Source: CAZWRV01 sp964636325 (lineage in GTDB: Bacteria; Verrucomicrobiota; Lentisphaeria; Victivallales; GWF2-50-93). Taken from it: DNA of 19,486 nucleotides. Location: contig CAZWRV010000113.1 of assembly GCA_964636325.1 (NCBI GenBank), forward strand, positions 1 to 19,486, written 5' to 3'. This document shows, in pieces, positions 1 through 6,880 of this stretch. Made by a program: the position numbers and the translations under genes. How positions within the stretch are numbered: position 1 is the stretch's first letter; each line of letters starts with the position of its first letter. The notes beneath the pieces were generated by a model. That model worked only from the letters and a program-made list of their open reading frames with translations, did no database searches and was not told the DNA's origin.

Positions 1-66
1 TCGCCCTCCATCGAGTTTCTGATCGACAGAAGTGCGAATCTCGCAGATGGTCACTCCTGAAACTCG
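1..66 (+). repeat. dispersed modular repeat, copy 1 (truncated by window edge)
   Basis: Positions 1-9 are the 3' end of the GGAGGG...CCCTCC core seen complete at 19277-19324. Then comes a boundary CGAGTTTC (12-19), a spacer with GATCGACAGAA, a small hairpin TGCGA-ATC-TCGCA (33-45), the conserved tail GGTCACTCCT, and the inverted boundary GAAACTCG (59-66). The boundaries are a perfect 8-bp inverted repeat. The hairpin stem differs in sequence from the other copies (see 8184-8198, 12034-12053, 19347-19366) although the flanks are alike. No coding function is seen. The element may be a BIME/REP-like intergenic repeat or a small non-autonomous mobile element; which one cannot be told from one window. 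Confidence 0.8.
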
Positions 67-289
67 AGCAGCTTCCGCGCGCCGCGCGCAAATCAATGAT
101 TTCTGCGCCGAATTGGTTCAAAAGGCTCTCGGGACTGCTGTTTCTCGATAACAAAACTGCGAATCCATCCGCGAAATAGGGTGTAATATAGCCGAGAATA
201 AGAACAATCACATCGGCGACGGCATTCAAATACGGCCTTTCGGCGTCCCTCACAGTTCTGCAGGCAAGTCCCTTCCTCCTTAAAATCAT
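1..289 (-). other. possible partial ORF running off the left edge
   Basis: On the minus strand a frame opens at an ATG at 289 and stays open to base 1 (about 96 codons). It contains a hydrophobic stretch beginning NAVADVIVLILGYITPYFADG and then LLNQFGAEIIDLRAARGS. The last third is translated straight through the dispersed repeat at 1-66. That suggests a gene truncated or invaded by the repeat, or a chance open frame. No convincing Shine-Dalgarno precedes the ATG, and I recognise no family. Nothing else is seen in 67-310 apart from a short GC palindrome (GCGCGCCGCGCGC) near 78-90. Confidence 0.2.
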
Positions 290-310
290 TTCTTGCCGCT
301 TGAAACGGAA

Positions 311-356
311 TTATGTATGAAATATATTGTTCACGTATGATAATCAGGAGTAATGT
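311..356 (+). promoter_or_regulatory. putative promoter and RBS of the AbrB/PIN pair
   Basis: An AT-rich stretch carries -10-like hexamers (TATGAT 336-341 or GATAAT 339-344) just ahead of the antitoxin gene, but no good -35. A short inverted repeat TGAA-N8-TTCA (318-333) overlaps the promoter and could be an autoregulatory site, as usual for antitoxins; the arms are only 4 bp, so this is weak. The Shine-Dalgarno AGGAG (346-350) sits 6 nt before ATG 357. It favours that start over the overlapping ATG at 353, which is in the toxin frame. Confidence 0.45.
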
Positions 357-590
357 ATGACAACAGCGACGATCGGCAGCAGATACCAGGTGGTCATCCC
401 GAGCAGGGAAAGGAAGCGCCTGAACTTGAAGCCACACACGAAAGTCATGGTCGAGGCGAAGGAGGACTATTTGATAGTCCGCCCGCAAAGATCAGGTCTG
501 CGTGGAATAGGCAGGGCGCTGGCAGGTGGGCACGATGCGACCGACTATGTGAAGACGTTGAGGGCGGAATGGGAAGCCAGAAGCAAATGA
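357..590 (+). CDS. AbrB/MazE-family (SpoVT-AbrB domain) antitoxin
   Basis: 77 aa. Residues 1-45 fit a swapped-hairpin AbrB DNA-binding domain: TIGSRYQVVIPSRERKRLNL followed by a KVMVEAKEDYLIVRP strand pair, as in MazE/VapB-type antitoxins. The C-terminal tail (GIGRALAGGHDATDYVKTLR) is the region that in this family clamps the toxin. The gene overlaps the downstream PIN gene by 4 nt (ATGA, 587-590), typical of a coupled antitoxin-toxin pair. From family knowledge it should bind and neutralise the PIN protein and repress its own promoter. Start chosen from AGGAG at 346-350. Confident on family; the biological role as a toxin-antitoxin pair is inference. Confidence 0.88.
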   Translation: MTTATIGSRYQVVIPSRERKRLNLKPHTKVMVEAKEDYLIVRPQRSGLRGIGRALAGGHDATDYVKTLRAEWEARSK

Positions 591-1030
591 ATTCTTTTGA
601 CCGGTTGAACGGTCGCAAGGATGTTGTCCTCGATACCATGTTTTTCATCTATCTTTTCGAGGACAGCCCCAGATACGGCATATTGTGCGAGTCCGTCGTC
701 AACATGATTTCGGATGGCATGTTCTCGGGATTGATAACACCCTTGACTGCCGCAGAAATCGTAGTGAAGCCGCTGGCGGAAGGGATGAAAGAGCTTGCGG
801 ACAGATATATCGCGGAGCTGAAGGGCATGGTCAATGTCGGGCACGCGGTATCAAGCATCGAGACCGGCCATATGGCCGGAGCCCTGAAGGCGAAATACAA
901 GCTGCCGCTTCCGGACATGTTCCAGATGGCCGCCGCCATGCAGACCGAAAGGCCGGCCATCATAACCAATGACAAAGCGTTGAAAAAGGTGTCCGAGGTG
1001 GAGGTGTTCATACTCGACGACATGCTCTGA
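587..1030 (+). CDS. PIN-domain toxin (VapC-like ribonuclease)
   Basis: 147 aa from the ATG in the ATGA overlap with the antitoxin; a Met six codons upstream (569) is an alternative. The acidic PIN residues are all visible: D16 in VVLDTMFFIYLFE, E57 in LTAAEIV, D110 in LPLPDMFQMAAAM and D129 in IITNDKALKKV. These coordinate Mg/Mn in PIN nucleases. VapC-like toxins cleave tRNA or rRNA; the target here is unknown. The same frame is open back to 353 over the antitoxin gene, but that extension has no PIN-like sequence and would contradict the coupled start. The active site looks intact, so the module is probably functional. Confidence 0.88.
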   Translation: MNSFDRLNGRKDVVLDTMFFIYLFEDSPRYGILCESVVNMISDGMFSGLITPLTAAEIVVKPLAEGMKELADRYIAELKGMVNVGHAVSSIETGHMAGALKAKYKLPLPDMFQMAAAMQTERPAIITNDKALKKVSEVEVFILDDML

Positions 1031-1057
1031 CTGCGATCATTGAAGCCATAGATATGC

Positions 1058-1080
1058 GAATATGGAAATTATTCATATTC
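1058..1080. other. AT-rich inverted repeat downstream of the PIN gene
   Basis: GAATATG (1058-1064), a 9-nt loop and CATATTC (1074-1080) form a perfect 7-bp stem starting 28 bp after the PIN stop codon. It could help terminate transcription of the toxin-antitoxin pair, but the stem is AT-rich and no T-run follows, so it is not a standard intrinsic terminator. Confidence 0.3.
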
Positions 1081-1094
1081 ATTCAGCGTTGGGC

Positions 1095-1260
1095 GTTAAA
1101 AAGATGACCAAAACATTTGCTATAATCGCGCCGTAAGGGACTAGGTTTTTCCCTGCGGGAAAAATGCGCCCTTACGGCGCGCAGGTAGCTTGCGCTCGGC
1201 GCGCGCAAACTACTTTTGGTAAAAACGTTTTCCAAGTTGAACCGTAAGGGACTAATAACG
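1095..1260. repeat. nested inverted-repeat element between convergent genes
   Basis: The stretch between the PIN gene (+) and the 678-aa gene (-) is almost entirely self-complementary. CGCGCCGTAAGGG (1127-1139) pairs perfectly with CCCTTACGGCGCG (1169-1181). Inside lies TTTTTCCC-TGC-GGGAAAAA (1146-1164). Next is GTAGCTTGCGC / GCGCAAACTAC (1185-1195 / 1203-1213, one mismatch), then an imperfect palindrome TGGTAAAAACGTTTTCCA. A third copy of CCGTAAGGGACTA (1131-1143) recurs at 1242-1254. A perfect TATAAT preceded by TTTGC (1116-1126), an extended -10, lies at the left edge, so a structured RNA starting near 1133 is possible. Could also be a bidirectional terminator region or a MITE-like repeat. 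Family not recognised. Confidence 0.6.
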
Positions 1261-1278
1261 AAGGGTATTGGCGTTATT

Positions 1279-3315
1279 TTATCGGGTTTTATATTTTGCC
1301 AGCTTGAGCAAGGCGTAGCTGTCCTGCGGCAGGCTGAGCGGAATTCCTTTCTTGCTGATTTCCTCTGTTGAATAAATCTTTTTACGCCCGCCTAGTTCGA
1401 TCTCTATCATGCCTTTTCTGCTCCATCCGATGCGCGGGAAGTCGGGCTTGAGGATCGCCCGGGCCTTCTTCTCACCGATGTTGGCGCAGAAGATCACGGC
1501 GTCATTGCTGCGGTAATATATTGAGGCGTAGACGTTTTCATTGCCGGTACCAACGGGTTTTTCGCCGGCGCGTAGGAATTCATACCTATCCAGGCCGAGA
1601 CCAGACAAGGCCTTGTAGAGGTTCAACGTGAAATCGTCGGCCGTCGGCTTCGTGGTCGAAATGGATGCGGTGACGGGCCAGCCTTCGAGGGCGTGCGCCA
1701 GGACGCCTTCTTCGTCCGTGCGCCACGGTCCGTAGATGATTCCGTTGCGCGGAACGATTGGGACGAACTCCATGTCGGGCGACATCCTTCCCGGCAGGGG
1801 TATGCTCGGGTCTGTGTGCTCGCCTAGATAGACCAGGTCCGCGAGGTTTTCGCCGATGAAGCTCGGAGTCGCGGAATTGTGCAGGAAGATGTAGCCGTCG
1901 GATCCGACCTTCTCCCGTGTCCAGCGCAGGAAGTCGAGGACCTCGTCGACGTCGCTGTGGACATGGCCGCCCATGTGTTCCGGATGGCGGCAGACACGGA
2001 ACCAAGTGTGATCGTAATAGACTCCGTCGAACTTGTGCTTCTTAAGCACCAGCTCGATGGACCTCTTGCGGTAGTCGAGCCATCCGGATTTCATGCACAT
2101 GTAGCCGCCGAACGGGCCCTTCTCGCATGCTATGAATTTAGGGTCGCGGGTCGCCTGGCGCTTCCACGCCTGCGCGTTAGGCTTGTATTCCGGGCACGAC
2201 GGATGGAACTCCTTCAGCGAGAAATACGGGACAATCTTCATACCTAGCCTGTGCGCATTGTCTATCATCTCGTCCATTGCCTTCAAGACTCCCGGAGGAT
2301 ACGGCGGGTAGAGGCCGTCGGGCCAGGAGGGTTTCACGAAGGTCGAGTCGTCATGCAGCCTGAGCAGTGTGACTCCGCTCTGGGACCATCTCTTCAAAGT
2401 CGGGAAATCCGGCCAGGGGCGCGGCTGGACGCATGCGTGGAAGACATGCCTGCGCGCGGTCTTTTTCGGCTTTACGAAGGGCAGTCCGATTGTCCAGTCG
2501 AACGTGTAACGGCCGGGCTTGATAGTCTGGAAGTCGCCCCAATTGCAGACAAGGTTGTTCTCCACGAATAGGGAGTCCCTGTTGCCCGCTCCGAAGAATG
2601 GGGTGTCCTTCGGCATCGGATTGGCGCGGAAGACGGCGCCGCCCGGTTCTAGGCCGAACGGCTCGTCCCACTGGTTGAAGTCCGCCCCGCGGTAGAACTC
2701 GATGCCTTCTACGCCCGTGCGGAACGCGCAGAAATAAAGAGGCGTATAGTTTTCATAGGGCGGACGCCGGTCCTTGTATGACCGCTTGTAGTCGACCTCC
2801 CGCCATTCAACGGCCGGTTCCGGGGGGATCGCATGCGGATAAGAGGCACGGCGGAATCCAAACATGTCGGTATTGCCGCTCAGATAGAAGGTGCACGGGC
2901 TCACTTCGACGACGGAAGTCTTGAAAAGTTTTTTGACTATGAATGTGAGCCGGACCTTCACCATCCCGAAGTTGAAGTATGAATATTCCTGCACATAATC
3001 CACCGGAAGGATTTTCCCCTTTTCGCTCGTCAGGCGTCCTTTTGTCTCCAGGCGCACATGATCTTTCTTCCTGGCGGTTTCGATGGACGCGTCTGTGCAG
3101 TGGTTTTGGCGGTAGAAGTTCGCCCAGGAGTCCGGCTCGTTGACGCTGAAGTGGGCGTGTATCGGCCTGACGAGATAGTTCTCCTTCGAACCGTTGAAGA
3201 ACTTGATAGAGACCGGGCATCCGCCCTGAGCAGCATCGTGTATGATCTCCCAGTATTCGTTCGATACGACTACTTTTCTTCCCTGGCTTCTGAGTTTCGG
3301 AAATCCGTCGTTCAT
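1279..3315 (-). CDS. cytoplasmic glycoside-hydrolase-like protein (TIM barrel)
   Basis: 678 aa, no signal peptide, so probably cytoplasmic. Residues about 1-285 look like an N-terminal beta-sandwich. From about 295 (PRPWPDFPTLKRWSQSGVTL) the pattern is a (beta/alpha)8 barrel: MKIVPYFSLKEFHP, then FDGVYYDHTW (about 428-437) with an Asp at a strand end, a typical catalytic position in clan-D-like hydrolases, then GYIFLHNSA (about 477) and LVYLGEHTD (about 498). A C-terminal beta domain ends the protein. The general layout resembles GH36/GH31-type or DUF6259-like barrels, but I cannot assign a CAZy family or substrate. AAGGAG lies 6 nt before ATG 3315. It starts 19 bp after the prepilin-like gene and is the last gene of that cluster. 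Likely the intracellular step of the glycan pathway encoded upstream (inference). Confidence 0.75.
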   Translation of the reverse strand: MNDGFPKLRSQGRKVVVSNEYWEIIHDAAQGGCPVSIKFFNGSKENYLVRPIHAHFSVNEPDSWANFYRQNHCTDASIETARKKDHVRLETKGRLTSEKGKILPVDYVQEYSYFNFGMVKVRLTFIVKKLFKTSVVEVSPCTFYLSGNTDMFGFRRASYPHAIPPEPAVEWREVDYKRSYKDRRPPYENYTPLYFCAFRTGVEGIEFYRGADFNQWDEPFGLEPGGAVFRANPMPKDTPFFGAGNRDSLFVENNLVCNWGDFQTIKPGRYTFDWTIGLPFVKPKKTARRHVFHACVQPRPWPDFPTLKRWSQSGVTLLRLHDDSTFVKPSWPDGLYPPYPPGVLKAMDEMIDNAHRLGMKIVPYFSLKEFHPSCPEYKPNAQAWKRQATRDPKFIACEKGPFGGYMCMKSGWLDYRKRSIELVLKKHKFDGVYYDHTWFRVCRHPEHMGGHVHSDVDEVLDFLRWTREKVGSDGYIFLHNSATPSFIGENLADLVYLGEHTDPSIPLPGRMSPDMEFVPIVPRNGIIYGPWRTDEEGVLAHALEGWPVTASISTTKPTADDFTLNLYKALSGLGLDRYEFLRAGEKPVGTGNENVYASIYYRSNDAVIFCANIGEKKARAILKPDFPRIGWSRKGMIEIELGGRKKIYSTEEISKKGIPLSLPQDSYALLKLAKYKTR

Positions 3316-3334
3316 GACATCTCCTTAAATTTAG

Positions 3335-3997
3335 TCATTCATAATACCAAATACTCCGGTCCATTGAGGAGTTTGGAACAGGCCCCTTGCGCCATTCCAC
3401 ATGGAAGTCGAAGAAAAGCAGGTTGGTGCCGCCTCGGTGCGTGTAATTCAGAAAGAAGGGATCGCCCTGTGTCGCCCACGGCATGAGCTGGTAGCGCTTT
3501 TCCATGTCACCCATAATGATGATGGACGCGACTCGGGTGTTCTTCTGCCACTGGGAGAGCATCTGGTTGCTGCACCACTGGTTGCCGCCGTAGGTGACAC
3601 CCTCTTCGCCGGGATATTGTATGCCGTATGCGGTTCCCTGATAGTTGAAGACTTGCATGGGGCAAGTGAACGCGGTCTGCCCTCTTATCAGTGGTTTGAA
3701 CCCCTTCTCTGTCCAGTCGCTGTCTGGATACATGGGGCATCCGGGAATCACATAGCAGGTGAGCGCCCACGGCCATTTGAAACCGCCGCTGCTCCATGGC
3801 TGTGGCAGCCAGTTTTCAAAATCGCCGGCATAGTTGAGGAACGCATTTCCTATTTGCTTTTCATTGTTGACGCACAGTATCCCCTTCGCGGTGTCACGCG
3901 CCTGCTTCAGCGCCGGAAGGAACATTGCAGCCAGAATTGCGATTATCGCAATTACCACAAGAAGCTCTATGAGCGTGAACCCTTCGCGCCTGCTCAT
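3335..3997 (-). CDS. prepilin-type N-terminal cleavage/methylation protein (type II secretion pseudopilin-like)
   Basis: 220 aa. The N-terminus MSRREGFTLIELLVVIAI is a classic type IV prepilin/pseudopilin signal: cleavage after G7, new N-terminal Phe for methylation, Glu at +5, then a roughly 20-residue hydrophobic helix. The C-terminus carries HRGGTNLLFFDFHVEW, the H-x9-DG signature of this PVC-group family but with Phe in place of Gly. The start codon overlaps the stop of the upstream 905-aa gene (ATGA, 3994-3997), so translation is coupled; GGGGGTG just upstream may serve as RBS. Proteins of this type are greatly expanded in Lentisphaerae and Planctomycetes (established). Their function is unclear; one idea is surface presentation or capture linked to the hydrolases they neighbour. 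Confidence 0.9.
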   Translation of the reverse strand: MSRREGFTLIELLVVIAIIAILAAMFLPALKQARDTAKGILCVNNEKQIGNAFLNYAGDFENWLPQPWSSGGFKWPWALTCYVIPGCPMYPDSDWTEKGFKPLIRGQTAFTCPMQVFNYQGTAYGIQYPGEEGVTYGGNQWCSNQMLSQWQKNTRVASIIIMGDMEKRYQLMPWATQGDPFFLNYTHRGGTNLLFFDFHVEWRKGPVPNSSMDRSIWYYE

Positions 3998-6711
3998 TTT
4001 TCACCCCCGTCGATTGCCTGCTCTACTCTTATGCCTTTGACAATCAGATTGCGTTTCCCTCCCTCGGCGGAATTTTCAAAGGTCAGGACAAGATCCCAGA
4101 CTCCGGCGGGAACGTCCATATCAAAGATGAAATCCTTGTTTTCCGCCGAGTCGGCCGGCAGCGACGAGGCCTTGCTGCGCCCGATCCAAAGGTTCAAGAT
4201 CGGCCAGAGTTCGCCGTGCGGGACGCTCCTGGCGGTCACTGTGACCTTATATTTCCCAGGCTTCTCAAATAACAGCGGCGTCTGGATTTCCCCCTGCGCC
4301 TCGAAATGCCATTCGCCGTTTTTGAACTCGGTGAAGTTGCCCCTGGCGCCGCGGTCCGGCCTCCACATCTTGGATATATCTACTTGCAGTATCCCGTTAT
4401 TGGCGGCTGCCGTTTTCGGATAAATTGAAACGTCGTCCAGGTCGACGCCCTTCAGATTCCTTTTTTCAAGGATCCAGTCAAAGCTTTCGCGCGCCAGGGC
4501 AACCCGGTGTTTAGTCACCCAGCTTTTCGCGGACGCCGCAGCCTGATCGAGATGCTTCTTCATGGCGGAAAGGATGTTTGGCGGAAACGCGCCGGGGACG
4601 ATCCTGTAATATTCCGTCTGGCCAAGGCTGATTTCATTTTTGATCAGGTGGTCCTCCAGCGTCATGTAGTATGCGAGCATAGGACCGGCTGATTCCCGGT
4701 AGTAGCCGTTGAAGAAATCGTCGAGAATCTGTTCGGCCGTCTGACCGATGTTCCAGCGTATCCTTGGGTACGCGTAGAAATTCCAAGGATTGTATGGAAG
4801 GCTGCCGGGTGTGGCCTCGCAGCCGCCGTTCAGCATCCCGAGCATGTTCAGGTGCTTCGCGCGGTCTACAATCGCGGTCACGAGCGGAACCGGCAGGCGC
4901 GAATCCTTCTGATAGTGTCCGGTGTGAAGCAAAATGTAATCGTAGGTTGAAAATCGCCCGCACTTCCTGCTCCATGTCTCCCAGTTGCGCAGTTCGTCCG
5001 CGTTGACCTTCGCGTCCATCGGAAGGTTACCTTCCCCGTAGACGCATAGGTCGACGTATGTGTTTTCAGGCAGCGACCTGATGTTCTCCGGCGGATAATT
5101 GACGTTGCAGTAGGCAAGTGCTCCGACGATAGCGCCGGGCGCCCGTTCCTTCACCAGTTTGGCGACCTCCGAGATGAAATAGTAATAGACTCCGGACATT
5201 GAACGTTCGTAGACGTATGGGGCGCGGCTCTCGATCCTGGGGCCGTTGATTTCCAGGCATCTTTCGCATTCGCAGAACCGGCATGCGTCCATCGGTAGAA
5301 GATTATATGCCATCTGCCATGACGCCATAGCCAAAGGCCTTTTCGGTAGCGGCGATGCCTTTGAGGCTTCGACCATCTTGTCGGCCACCCATTCGATGAG
5401 CTCTGGATTGCTCATGCAGAAGGTCGGATCGTCATACTTGTTGCATGGAATCCTCTTTCCTTCCTTCTTGGAATAGCCGTTCCAGTCGGGATGCTGGTCG
5501 CGAATCCTCCGCGGCAATACCGTGTCGAAGTTGTGCGGGAAGCCGGCGAATCCCTCCTTGTAGTCCTCATTCAATTTGAAGTCCGACGCGACCGGCTTGG
5601 GGATTTCCTCGCCGCCGAGCGGCCCTGACCTGCCGCCCCAGGTGTAGGTCCAGCGGTTGCGCCAGGGGTAGAGATAGCTCTGCCTGAGCGTCTGTTTCTT
5701 GTCCCAAGGCGGCCAAGGCTGGAAGCAGTCTGCGTTCCAGTTGGCGTAGATGTTCCAGGCGGAAGGGCTGTATTTCAGCGGTAGGATCGCAAGATCCACT
5801 CCCTTGCCGGTCGGGACGAAGTCGCCATGCGCGTCGGGATAGAGCCAGCGGACGCCCTGCCGCTCAAGAAACTCCCATACGCTCCAAAGGACGCATCGGT
5901 AGGGCCAGGCCTTGAAAAAGACGTTCGGGCCTTCCTTTTCGATGTTGATTCCGTCCGGCAATTTCCCTTCCGCAATATTTTCCTCCATAGCTTCGTAGCT
6001 GGGGGCAAGTGGTTTCAAATCAACGATATGGTAAAGGGTTCCCGGATATTCGCCGGCATGATCCGGGGTTATTATCGGATGCGGTCTGCCGGAAAGTTCG
6101 CCGAGGTAGTAGCTGAGTTCGCCGGCCGCGAGCGCGAGAGGTGCAGCCGCATCTTTCTGAAGGACGACCGCGTCCTTCTTCGCCTTTGCATCAGGACCTT
6201 TGAATCCGTAGACCTCCAGTTCTCCGACATTCCATTCCACGCCGTCCGGGGCGTTCTGCAGCTCAATCCTCAGGTATCTGCCTTCCAGAGGGCTGAAGCG
6301 CATGTCGGCCTCGATGTCGATCGGCTGGCCGCCGTCGTATGGCACCATGAATTCAGCCGCCTTCCTGCAGGATTCCGCAGTGTCGCCTACTGATAGGACG
6401 ATCTGCCCGAGAGGCTTTTCATCCTTGTTCTTCTGCCAGTCCCAGAGTTCCAGCCTGTGCTCCTTTCCAGAGAGGAAGACGCGGTGAATCGCGCAGGATT
6501 CGCCAAGATCAACCGTCAAGCCTGCGGGCTCAAGCTCCCCGCCTTTCAAAGTCACCAGCGTCAGCGGATCGCCGTCGGTCAGCTTGTCCAGACGCCCACC
6601 CGCCAAATCCTGAATTTTCCATCCTTGAGCGGGAAGCTGTGCGGCCCCGGCGCCTATCGCCGCAAAGGCGGCAGCGGCCAGCGCCAGCAAAAACTGCATT
6701 TTATCTTTCAT
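3994..6711 (-). CDS. secreted DUF4838-type protein with discoidin-like N-terminus (905 aa)
   Basis: Signal peptide 1-24 (MQFLLALAAAAFAAIGAGAA, cut before QLPAQ). About 28-170 is an F5/8-type-C-like beta-sandwich (LTVDLGESCAIHRVFLSG; NVGELEVYGF). About 175-330 resembles the non-catalytic N-domain of alpha-glucuronidases/hexosaminidases (LAAGELSYYLGELSGRPHPI; WEFLERQGVRWLYPD). About 385-670 is the DUF4838 barrel, with FPHNFDTVLP, PTFCMSNPELIEWV and a Cys cluster DACRFCECERC (about 474-484). The C-terminus has a jelly-roll-like binding module (KPGKYKVTVTARS). It is a paralogue of the 1128-aa protein at 8259-11645, sharing the same order of motifs. Probably exported and acting on a complex glycan; the reaction is not known. 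AGGAG 5 nt before ATG 6711 fixes the start and lies at the edge of the dispersed repeat. Confidence 0.85.
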   Translation of the reverse strand: MKDKMQFLLALAAAAFAAIGAGAAQLPAQGWKIQDLAGGRLDKLTDGDPLTLVTLKGGELEPAGLTVDLGESCAIHRVFLSGKEHRLELWDWQKNKDEKPLGQIVLSVGDTAESCRKAAEFMVPYDGGQPIDIEADMRFSPLEGRYLRIELQNAPDGVEWNVGELEVYGFKGPDAKAKKDAVVLQKDAAAPLALAAGELSYYLGELSGRPHPIITPDHAGEYPGTLYHIVDLKPLAPSYEAMEENIAEGKLPDGINIEKEGPNVFFKAWPYRCVLWSVWEFLERQGVRWLYPDAHGDFVPTGKGVDLAILPLKYSPSAWNIYANWNADCFQPWPPWDKKQTLRQSYLYPWRNRWTYTWGGRSGPLGGEEIPKPVASDFKLNEDYKEGFAGFPHNFDTVLPRRIRDQHPDWNGYSKKEGKRIPCNKYDDPTFCMSNPELIEWVADKMVEASKASPLPKRPLAMASWQMAYNLLPMDACRFCECERCLEINGPRIESRAPYVYERSMSGVYYYFISEVAKLVKERAPGAIVGALAYCNVNYPPENIRSLPENTYVDLCVYGEGNLPMDAKVNADELRNWETWSRKCGRFSTYDYILLHTGHYQKDSRLPVPLVTAIVDRAKHLNMLGMLNGGCEATPGSLPYNPWNFYAYPRIRWNIGQTAEQILDDFFNGYYRESAGPMLAYYMTLEDHLIKNEISLGQTEYYRIVPGAFPPNILSAMKKHLDQAAASAKSWVTKHRVALARESFDWILEKRNLKGVDLDDVSIYPKTAAANNGILQVDISKMWRPDRGARGNFTEFKNGEWHFEAQGEIQTPLLFEKPGKYKVTVTARSVPHGELWPILNLWIGRSKASSLPADSAENKDFIFDMDVPAGVWDLVLTFENSAEGGKRNLIVKGIRVEQAIDGGEK

Positions 6712-6729
6712 ATATTCTCCTGAAACTCG
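6712..6729 (-). promoter_or_regulatory. RBS of the 905-aa gene formed by the repeat edge
   Basis: Read on the minus strand, the boundary CGAGTTTC (6729-6722) runs directly into AGGAG (6721-6717), then 5 nt and ATG 6711. The same string GTTTCAGGAG occurs, on the minus strand, at the edge of copy 1 (52-66), where no start codon is evident. The Shine-Dalgarno therefore seems to be part of the repeat and not of the gene. Confidence 0.7.
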
Positions 6730-6870
6730 ACTATCTTAATCGCGATCTTCCTCTCTATCTTCGTTGCATTCTGGAGGATTGAACCGAGCTCAACCACGGC
6801 TCAGCACGGCTTCGCCCTCCACCGATTTTCTGATCGACCGCAATCGGTCGCAGTTGATTGCGGCCGGCTG
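6718..6870 (+). repeat. dispersed modular repeat, copy 2
   Basis: Fills nearly the whole gap between two minus-strand genes. Order on the plus strand: boundary GAAACTCG (6722-6729); pyrimidine-rich linker CTATCTTAATCGCGATCTTC; a 48-bp core GGAGGATTG...CGCCCTCC (6773-6820), whose inner hairpin is slightly decayed; a mutated boundary CGATTTTC (6823-6830); then a hairpin CCGCAATC (6838-6845) / GATTGCGG (6856-6863) with an 8-bp perfect stem unlike those in other copies. The right-hand boundary is missing: the repeat fades out 10 bp before the stop codon of the next gene. Confidence 0.8.
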
Positions 6871-6880
6871 CAGTCGCATT

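Noticed and set aside
353..586. N-terminal extension of the PIN gene starting at ATG 353
   Set aside because: It overlaps the whole antitoxin gene out of frame, has no PIN-like sequence, and the ATGA-coupled start at 587 fits the family length.
1127..1181. Intrinsic terminator for the PIN or the 678-aa gene
   Set aside because: Strong stems but no T-run directly after any stem on either strand; annotated as a structured element instead.
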